Notes under the pieces: generated by a model
The model's database searches: none
Seen by the model: only the letters and a program-made list of their open reading frames with translations
Told to the model about the DNA's origin: nothing
Shown here: piece after piece, positions 55,540-64,000 of the stretch
Layout: the number at the start of each line of letters is the position of its first letter
Position numbering within the stretch: position 1 is the stretch's first letter
Source: Sclerodactyla briareus
Taxonomy: Eukaryota; Echinodermata; Holothuroidea; Dendrochirotida; Sclerodactylidae
NCBI GenBank assembly: GCA_026419785.1
Contig: JAODTK010005663.1
Coordinates: 90,374 to 154,373, forward strand
DNA: 64,000 nucleotides
Direction: 5' to 3'
Position numbers and translations under genes: made by a program

Positions 55540-56112
55540 TTACAGGCATGTTTCATGACCAGCCAGGCAGTTTGGACATAGCCTGATTACAAGGTAAACG
55601 TAGGTTTGCCAAAAATACAGAAGTTCAAGCCGTATATGATGGAGCGCTTGAACTGTTGAACTGTTGTTACAAACAATAATGCGTTCATGTTACTCATCAT
55701 GGGAAGAAGCACCACCCACCAAGGTTGAACGTGATCCCACCAGGCATGTTGGACTTTGCCTGATTACAAGGTAAAAGTGCCCAAAAGTCACAGATTTTAC
55801 CCAGTTTCCAATGTTTGCCAAAAATTGACCTCCTACTCTACAACAATGAATAGCGTTCATGTACTCATATGGGGAGCACACCCACAAGTTGGAAACTTGA
55901 TCAAACCAGGCATGTTGGACTTTGCCTGCATTACAAGGTAAAAGTGCCCAAAATACCAGAACATTTACCAAATTCCACTTTTCCCAAAATTGACCCCCTA
56001 CCATTACAAAAATGTAATAGCGTTCATGTAAATCCTCTAGGAAAGCATACCCACCAAGGGGTGAACTTGAATCCCACCCCCCGGCATGTTGGACTTAGCT
56101 GATACAAGGTAG
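55540..56112 (-). repeat. ~165-bp tandem repeat, three copies
   Basis: Units near 55680, 55856 and 56020 carry GCGTTCATGTTACTCATCAT, GAAGAAGCACCACCCACCAA, GTTGAACGTGATCCCACCAG, GCATGTTGGACTTTGCCTGA, TTACAAGGTAAAAGTGCCCA and AAATTGACCTCCTACTCTAC. Orientation follows the related 56.8-kb block, which is reversed relative to the 27-kb array. Confidence 0.88.
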
Positions 56113-56210
56113 CGTTAAATCACACATATATACACACACATACATACATACGCACGCACGTGTGACTGGCATAGATTCCTGGGACTCCCGTACAAGAATA
56201 AAAAAATGAT
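56113..56210. repeat. (CA/CATA)n microsatellite with adjoining half hairpin
   Basis: ACACACATACATACATACGC is followed by ACGTGTGACTGGCATAGATT and CCTGGGACTCCCGTACAAGA. This matches the border of the 27.1-kb array in reverse (ATTCCTCGAC..CAAGGAATC next to a TG run). Confidence 0.75.
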
Positions 56211-56775
56211 CCGATCTTCACCAAAACCAGAGTACCTGTAATTCCTGTGGGAAAAAATGTTAATGAAATTTCATATCGGTTCGTGTTACAATCCAATAGT
56301 AGAGCATACCACTCAACAGTAAGGCGAATTGTGATGGAACAGTGTATCTAAACAGTGATTCAGCTGCACACAATTGATGGCGATGCGTCTGTCAGGGAGG
56401 AAGCTTCACAACCAGGAAAGCAAAGGCCTAGTAGTGATTCCTTCGGTTGATCCGGACTTGAGCAAGCAAAGCTATGTCAAATTCACCATACTTAGCTTAG
56501 GTAGGCGCGAACCAGTACAATAACTTCATGTAATCTCTATGACTAGCCCGTAGTCAAAGGGGGAGGGTGTGAAGAGGACGCTGCCCCCAAGGGATATATT
56601 CCCGCTCCCCCAGATATGTTAGTCCAAAATTTAGCTTAACTGCCAGTCGTTCAAATCGTTTGCCCCACCCTTGGAACACATACTCGCCCCCTCTCTTAGG
56701 CGCTGGCTACGGGTCTGCAAACATGAACACACGCATGCATACACCCACCAAAATTCTGTTAACAAGCTGAAATTA
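56211..56775. other. Intergenic; contains one GTGATTCCTT hairpin
   Basis: AAGCAAAGGCCTAGTAGTGA then TTCCTTCGG at 56418-56447 is one of four similar hairpin sites between 55.4 and 60.3 kb. No coding sequence was recognised. Confidence 0.4.
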
Positions 56776-57540
56776 GGCCCTCAAACTTGACCCCGATTCA
56801 AACCAAAAACAATACAGCTCCCGTACTACTCATAACGAAGCTGCATACCAAATTTCAACCTGATCGGACTACGGCATTCTGGACTGAGTTTTTCGGACTT
56901 TGTCCTCTCTTTACCTCCAATGACTTGTGACATGAACCCCAAACTCGGGATTAAAGTAATAATTTAGGGGAACATTACGGGGATTCATGGCACTCTCATA
57001 AAAAGCTGCATAAGTAAATTTAAACCTGGTCGGACCAGACATTGCTGAACTGGTCGCGTCACACAGATTTTAGAAAGACTTTGCCGGTCTCTTGACCTAG
57101 ATGATCTCTGACATGGCACCCCGAAACCAATGATGGGGATCATGTGACTCATTATGGGACCCATATACAAAGTATGAACTTGATCCATTTAAGTGGGGAG
57201 TAAGTTATGTTAACGAGATAAAAATTTGCAAAATATCAATTCACAATTTCTCTATTTTCCCCGAATATGACCGCCAATTTCACTCCCCAAAAAAAATAAG
57301 TGCCTGTATACTCATAAGAAAGCTGCATATACCGAATTTCAACCTAATAATCGGACTAGGCCATTCTGGACTATCGTGTTTACGAGGCTTCCAGACTTTG
57401 ACATCTCTTGACCTACGATGACTTTTGAAATGACCCCCAAAACAATACGGATCAGTACTCATTATGGGGAACCCCATATATGCCAAGTATGAACTGATCA
57501 ATCCAAGTAGGATTGAGGTGTCGTGTTAAACAAGGCTAGT
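56776..57540 (-). repeat. Tandem units of the ~300-bp AGGTCA-containing family, reversed
   Basis: Repeated blocks are CATAAGAAAGCTGCATACCG-like text, ATTTCAACCTGATCGGACTA, GGCATTCTGGACTGAGTTTT, CTTTGACATCTCTTGACCTA, CGATGACTTTTGAAATGACC, CCCAAAACAATACGGATCAG and TACTCATTATGGGGAACCCC. Reverse complemented they give the 27-kb unit (CATACTTGG, TCCCCAT, CCTATTGTTTTGGGG, AGGTCA). Confidence 0.85.
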
Positions 57541-57632
57541 CACACACACACACTAAAACCTACACACCGCGCACAACACACACCCAAACACACACACATA
57601 CACACACAAAAACACCACACACACACACACGG
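57541..57632 (+). repeat. (CA)n microsatellite
   Basis: CACACACACACACTAAAACC continues through several interrupted CA tracts to about 57632. A second CA tract lies at 57984-57998. Confidence 0.92.
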
Positions 57633-57959
57633 GTGTTCTTAGGATTGCCGTCCGTCAATCGGGGATACGCATGTAAATCCTCAATAGTGCAAGTGGGGAT
57701 GACCCGCCGACTGTGGAGATCCCAGTGGCATCTGCTTTTTTCAAAGTATGCAAACGGGGGTAGAGGGCGCTATGAACATATTTAGAGGGTGGGGGTGGGT
57801 ATAGCCTCGGTTGCCTAGTACAGAGAGGATAAAATAGTATTTTTACATGGAAATGGGAATATAAAATACACACATTTGTTTTATATCTGTCAATTGGGGA
57901 TCTGTTTTCATAGTATCCCCCCAAAACTGGTACACAATACAGACATTTTGTAAATATCC

Positions 57960-58082
57960 TCGATTGACGCCGATTACAAGAAAACACACACACACATAAC
58001 ATTGTCAGACTGCATAAATTCCTCTGACTTCGACAAGGAATCAAACAAGAACGCAACTTGCGTAGTGATTCCTTGCCTCTTT
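57960..58082 (-). repeat. Border hairpin of the ~300-bp family
   Basis: A CA run, CAGACTGCATAAATTCCTCT, GACTTCGACAAGGAATCAAA, then CAAGAACGCAACTTGCGTAG and TGATTCCTTGCC. This holds two nested palindromes (ATTCCTC..CAAGGAAT and CGCAA..TTGCG). It corresponds to the 27.14-kb border (GATTCCTTGACAAAAGTCGA GGAAT, then a TG run) in reverse. Confidence 0.7.
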
Positions 58083-61000
58083 CCCTGGACATGTTCAAAA
58101 TGACAAGGTAAGTGGCACCACCAGGGATGATAAGATATATAAAACCCTGCAAGATATGTGTAGCCAACTCAAACCACAACTCAAAAAGACCACAATCACC
58201 GCAAGATTTACTGAAAGCAAGAGATGCTTGTTGATTTTGACCAAGGTCAGAAGGTCATCGATAGTAATTGAAGTAAAATACTGAAAAATAACAAGCTGGT
58301 AAGTAGGTATCTAGCACCTTGAAGAGAGACGGTAGTAAAGTCACGAGTCACGAGTCACGAGTGAGAGTCCAAACGTTTTCCATTCACTTTTCTTTTCCCC
58401 CACTCTCCCCCCCCCCCATGACTAATGTTGGAAGATGTGTTTGCCAAATGTCAGATTCTACCACGTTTGAGGAAATTTCCTGCAATATTAGGCTAAAAAA
58501 TTGCCCCATTCTGCATTCGGAGGCCGTTCATCTCAGGGGTGTGTGACAGCCACCGGTACTCTACCATGGGTCAGAACCCCTCACCCACAACTTATCTTGT
58601 GACTTGTGACTAATCTCTAGGTGCGACGTGTGATGAGTGTAGGGAATTGCGATCTGCAGATGGTTGCAGGGCCAGAGCTACTAAAATTCACAAGGAATTC
58701 ATGATAGTGTGAGGGCTCTCCAAGTAGTGGATGTGGTCACTAGTAAATTCCATGTTAACCAATTTTCGAAAACATTATAATTGCTACAAACATATACTAT
58801 TAGGAGTTTTGAGCGTATGTGCTGATGGCCCATGGCCCTCTCGAAGAAACAAGGGAATTGAGAGAGAGAGCACACAAGACAGTGATGAATGAATCACCAT
58901 GACGATAAGGTAGGCATGTATGAAGGGGTATGATAGGTACATGACTCATTGAGGGTTAACCCTTTGTCAGTCACAAAAGTGCACAGGGGCTCAGTGCACA
59001 GTTACCATTTATCAAGGAGTCGTACCTTTCAACAATGTCTCTCGAAGTATCTCGTCAAATGTTGTGGTGGAGTTTGGTAAAGAGAGAACAAACCGTCCTC
59101 CTTTTTATTACGCTAGCTGTCTCGTGTGGTTAAGGTATACAAACCATGTATAAATGGCTCAAGTTGCGGCCACCCCTGGAGGACGTTTATTCACGCCACA
59201 GTGGGCACCACAACGCCTTATAACATATAACTCACTTGGTCTCTATAGCGTCTGGTTGGGGTATACAGGCAGTTAAATGAAGCGACACCTGTGTATACGT
59301 GGTTCTGATTTGGAGTTTTGGGAAATATTACCGGTACTTATTTTGAAGATTATGGTTACTGACATCACCAGCATTAGGGGAATCCATATCAAAGTAAACC
59401 GCAGGAGACTATAGATTGCATAAACAGGAGCATATATCACCAACCCGACGGCGCCTTCTTATTGTACGGAATAATCCTCTCATGCCTGTTTATGGCAGGG
59501 GCGTACGAGCGGGGAAGGGTGTGGGGGGTGTTCCCAACCCCAATAATTTGGGCTGTCGGCAAGTTGGGGTCTATTCCGATTTACATTCTCATTTGATCAA
59601 CTCATTCGCCCATCATTCACCTGATGCCATAGTTGAAAACTTGTCGGCAGATATCTGATCACGACCACCATTGAATCTGAGCCTCCAGCTAGGTGAGTGT
59701 CATAATCGCAGCAACTCATTGAACGTGACGAATTGAGGCAATCCGTGTAGCCCCCAGCCTCACGCGTGAGTCGGAGGATGCGGCGCGCCCCAGGCTAATA
59801 CCAGCTGGTCTTTGTCATTATTAAATCCAATTTGTGCATTTTTCGTACATGTGTTTCAATGCAATGGCTGCAATGGACTTAACTTATACTACAAGCTTAA
59901 AAACCGCTATTTTCTCAATTTTTTTGCCGCCTCTCCTCTTAGACCCCTCCCCCGGGACGTCAATCCGTCAATCCCCCCCCCTGCATAAAGCCTGCTACGA
60001 ACACCACGATTGCAACCGGTTGAGCCCGAGAGCCCATTCAGCCTAGGGACAAAGCCCTAATACAATACATCAACCACTTGTTCACATACAGTACTGAGTT
60101 CTGAGTTCAAATTCGATTGTTTAATCTACTTTCCTATATAAGGTACCGGTATGCAATGTTTTCTTCGTTATCCATCCGTTCACTTCTGCGGATGCCATAC
60201 AAAATAAAACAAGAACAACGAAGTTGTGTAGTGATTCTTGCCATATTGATAACGTTCAATTCTTGTAACACCTTGTCGTGACACCTTGTTTGAGAATTTT
60301 AAAAGTGCCAAGCACTGTCACTGTAATGTTACAAATGTTATGTTGAGTGCGTGACCAAACATTGACTGGCTGCCATTGTTATACACAATGATTTTAGGGG
60401 GCTCCGATAAGAAATGCGAGGAGATAATAAAATTGTATGAACTATTTGTATAAATTTCAACATTTTGCTCCAAATAAATGATGAAATAATACTATTTTCT
60501 GACAAACGCCCTAAAAATGACAGGGGGTATACAGTGACAGAACAAACTATGTGATGTTTCTCAGCATGCACTGACATTTATATCGACATAAATTGCATAG
60601 TTGTGAAGAGCAGCTGGCAGGTAATAACTCTGATTTCGATGTTATGCAATTCACCCCCGCGCAGAGATCGCAGATTGTAATGCAAGGGGAACAGATCCGA
60701 GAGCATAGCATTCACATGGAAGACCTGGGGGGATATACATGACTTCCAATCATGCGGACACAGTTAACAGTTTAAACACATTATTCCTGGGCCCTCACCT
60801 ACATGATACATAGTCTGAGCTTGGATGGTGCAATCCATATCATCTATAGGTCTCGGCTCGGCCTAACGTTAGGCGTATGCACATGAAACTACACAACACC
60901 CAGGCCGATCCTATAGCTGCCCAGGCTAGCACGATTACATTTGGTTGGATGATTGTATATATTCACGCAAGTCCAATGAGTTTGCAATCTGTGGTTTTCC

Positions 61001-64000
61001 CATCTGTCTTAAAATGCCACAAGTCACTGCAGATAAAAGGTCAAAGGTCACACAAATGCGGGGCAGCAGTACCATATGCAATAGTAAATGCAAGGCCTAC
61101 CTCCCCAACTCCTATTGCCATCTAAGTATTGTTTACTCTTAATAATTAAACCAGGAGCACATGGATTCGAACACAAGGTGGAGGGGTGGGGGTGATGGTT
61201 TGATTGGGACTGTCATTTTAGCCTGACTTATTTGCTACTTCCTCTTGGGTCCTCACAACTACTACAGGGATCAACCCTCTCTCTCATAGCGCCACACATA
61301 CCCCTGTATTTACCCACTCATTATGACAGTTGTGTTCTACTGCTCAATTACACCAACAGATAATGTTGTTTTTAGTATTGGCCTATGCCCAAATTGCAAG
61401 TAGCCCCTCTCAAAGTTACTGGACTGTCGGACGTGTTTTCAGTAGACGATTATAAGTCATTTGGGGGAAGAGAGGATTTTTTTTTAATGAGACTCCTGTT
61501 TTGGGAATTCCCCCCCCCCAAAAAAAAATGCAACCTGTATGCTTATGTCTGGCACCAGGGTGTCAGCATAGAGGGAGGGGCATGGCCCCCACTTCTAGGT
61601 CTATTTGATTAAAAAAGAGAAATTTTCTGATACCATTGGGTGGTTCGGGGACAAAACAGTGGGTCAGTAAGTATGGGAATTGGGGAATGGATTCTGGCAC
61701 CACCACATCTGCGCACGCTACCGCCTGGCACCACCACGCCACTGAGTATAACCCTATACTGCTTACCACAGGCATTGACTCTCACTCATCAAGACAGATC
61801 CACAGGACATAAACGCATCCTGTCAGACCCGTACCAGAGAACACTGTGACAGCGATCCAACAAACTTTAACCAGTGAGGACCCATACCTATGTGAACTAA
61901 CATGGAAATGGAGTGTCCACAAAAATTGAATTTACACTTAAAACTACGGTCAATGACCCTTCATTGGCCTTTTACTGCCTGCATCACATGAATGTTATTC
62001 GGGAAAATGGACCCCATACCTCTATCACACTCGATCCAAGGTAAACCACATGACCTCAACTGCCTTGGGTGTACCTTGAATCTCATCATGAAATGTTGAT
62101 TTAACAAAATGACCCCCTACCTCGTTCACAGGAGCCCAAAATTATTGCCATGTTGTATCCGGCATTACATTTAATCACTGTTTTTTAGCATAAGATCCGT
62201 TTTTCACTCAGTCCATTACTGTCACCTTCTGAACATCTGGCAATCCCCATACAGGTATTATCAGGTCCCAAGATAATCTGGCATGGAACGCTATCCACCT
62301 CAGGTGTCAACGATGACCCACATTCGATTAAACATGTGATAAGTCTGGTCCAATTCATCAAAGCACACATGTTTGTGGCTCAAAAAGCACAAGTTTACAG
62401 AACTGGATAGATAGAAGGATAGATAGATAGAATGACATGGACATCACACTAGCTCCACCAGCCTAGCTTGTTTGGAGCTAACAAAGAGTGAATGTTCACT
62501 CATTTAAAAGCGTGCGTGTGATCATTTACTCCATTTCACTCCAGTGTAGAAATCTTGCCCATTATGGAGGCTACTTCACTCATCCTATAGTGGATTCAAG
62601 CTTTCGAAGTTTGCTCACTGACCACTCCAATATTTCCATGCAGAGAGTATGGTGATCATTACTCCTTTTCAGAACGCATTTCACTCCATTGTAGCGGAAT
62701 TACACTCTACGTTCGAGGTGTGATGAGGTGACTACTTCATAGAGTGAAATTCATCTTGTTTTCAGTGAGCATGCTGAGGGACATGGCTTAGTATACTAGA
62801 CACGACAGACATTTTTCGGGATGAAGTTGTTCAGTGTTTAGTTTTGGTTATTTCATGCCTGGGGGGTGGGTGCAAAAAGAAGACCAGGAAATATTCCCAG
62901 GGTTGGTCGATTCCCTGAGTGGATTCGCCAACCGAGTGCCAGTAGATTCCAAGACCTTGCGGAAAATTCCAACTGATCAGGTTAAGAAACGCTTCAACAA
63001 TCCACAATGCCGTTTATTCGAAACATATGGCACACAGTTAGATAATGCAATAGATAGTCTATTTAACAGGGGAAATAAAGGGAATTGCATGATGTATCTG
63101 ACGATATGCCTATTTTGCAGCAAAAACTGAGATTCTCAGTATACGGTGTCTGGTGTTTCATATTGGTATGAATCCAGGGCTGTCGCGCGCGACACGCAAT
63201 TCGAAAGTGTCACCGACATAAAATGCCATTTGCTTGCCCACTCAATAGACCATAGGAATAACACAGGAGTCAAAAACAGTCTTTGTCGTGGAATTCGCAC
63301 AACACGCCCATTCGATTGCCCAATCAAACGATCCTCAGAAAAATGACACACAGGAGCTAAAAATGTCTGTGTCACGTCCTATTCGCACATTCGCCAAATT
63401 CATGTAGGGTGTAGTAAAAGCACCTGAGGCCCCAGTTCATACTTAACCGCCCAGCAAGTCGGTCATGAAGACTGGCGTACAGCTGTTCACCGATCATACT
63501 TGCAGTTTCCAGTGTATACTGCCACAAATTTCCCAAAAATATATATTCAAAAATAATGAATTATGTAATCAGGGAAGTATTCACTGCATTCAGGTTTTGA
63601 ATCATCGAAGAAAGAGGAAAATAACATTTTTGTTCTCTTAGGGCTGGTGGTGAAGTATGAATTGGGTTAACTGTAGCAGAGATTGTTACTGGTGTGGGAG
63701 ATATTTTGTTACAATTACAAAAGGAATTACCATAAGGGTGTAATTTCATTTGGAATTTTATTAAGTACCATTTGACATTTTAGGCAGGGAAGTCGGGAAT
63801 GTTAAACACATGGAATTCCCAAGAAACCGGGTCGTTTGTTGCGTGCGAGTACCCGAGTGAAAATCGTACATGAATGCCTAGGCTTCGGATCAGGTCAGAG
63901 GTCAGGGGTGATCGTCTGAGACTTTATAAACCAAATTCATTTGTTCTCGTCCATGAAAGGGTGCTAGGTCCTTGCCTCAGAGCGCTAAAATGGTCAGTGG
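58083..64000. other. Intergenic; no gene supported
   Basis: Features seen are a C-run at 58405-58418, a GAGAGAGAGAG tract near 58862, a hairpin site at 60205-60245 (AACGAAGTTGTGTAGTGATTCTTG), an AGGTCAAAGGTCACA word at 61037, (GATA)n near 62408-62432, and a run of CACTCCA-type words at 62520-62760. One frame (62834-63130) is listed separately. No LINE, SINE or splice-supported exon was recognised. Confidence 0.45.
62834..63130 (+). CDS. Unrecognised open frame, possibly coding
   Basis: An open frame of 98 codons whose middle looks protein-like: QKEDQEIFPGLVDSLSGFAN, RVPVDSKTLRKIPTDQVKKR, FNNPQCRLFETYGTQLDNAI. No family comes to mind, no splice sites stand out, and there is no neighbouring conserved sequence. 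It may be chance or part of an unknown transposon. Confidence 0.22.
   Translation: MFSFGYFMPGGWVQKEDQEIFPGLVDSLSGFANRVPVDSKTLRKIPTDQVKKRFNNPQCRLFETYGTQLDNAIDSLFNRGNKGNCMMYLTICLFCSKN

Noticed and set aside
57655-58179. 174-codon minus-strand frame
   Set aside because: It crosses CA repeats and the border hairpin of a repeat family; the sequence reads as translated repeat.
1-64000. LTR-type or other capsid-bearing elements, CRISPR arrays, bacterial operons
   Set aside because: No paired long terminal repeats, protease/integrase or capsid-like frames, spacer arrays or compact gene runs were seen. The reverse-transcriptase fragments are all of the non-LTR CR1/L2 type.

Overview
The window is animal genomic DNA: short exons with GT/AG borders, long introns, tRNA-derived SINEs, CR1/L2-type LINE ends, a hAT-like element, and many micro- and minisatellites. 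The gene set and the style of the dispersed repeats suggest a marine invertebrate, perhaps an echinoderm or another invertebrate deuterostome. That is inference; no single feature fixes the phylum.

Three host genes can be supported. (1) 2.1-28.8 kb, + strand: MTBP (MDM2-binding protein), the partner of Treslin/TICRR in replication-origin firing. Ten or eleven exons are visible, from the middle of the protein to the conserved C-terminal DNA-binding domain. The N-terminal exons lie upstream of the window or were not found, and one stretch of exons between 4.8 and 11.5 kb is missing. (2) 37.9-47.0 kb, + strand: a four-exon UDP-glucuronosyltransferase (UGT) with signal peptide, UGT signature, C-terminal membrane anchor and a KxKxx ER-retrieval tail. 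(3) 53.6-54.8 kb, - strand: the last ~400 residues of an SLC5 sodium/monocarboxylate-type symporter in one uninterrupted exon. The genes look unrelated in function; nothing suggests a cluster.

All three genes have sound splice borders but single-base frame changes about every 100-200 bases of exon. Because unrelated genes share this pattern, uncorrected long-read consensus error is the simplest explanation; decay of all three genes is less likely.

Most of the rest is repeat. Introns of MTBP hold an ACTC array, a hAT-like element (7.6-9.6 kb), several SINEs, a 130-base poly-G tract, a ~71-bp minisatellite that fills one intron, a ~550-bp inverted repeat pair around the penultimate exons, a LINE end, and a ~300-bp tandem family rich in AGGTCA-type half-sites. 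A ~63-bp minisatellite starts at the MTBP stop region, followed by a ~55-bp minisatellite (30.5-31.6 kb) and a SINE nest (32.0-32.8 kb). The UGT introns hold three LINE ends. From 55 to 58 kb the ~300-bp family returns in the opposite orientation with CA arrays and hairpins. From 58 to 64 kb no gene could be supported.

No CRISPR, operon, bacterial, retroviral or LTR-type structure was seen.
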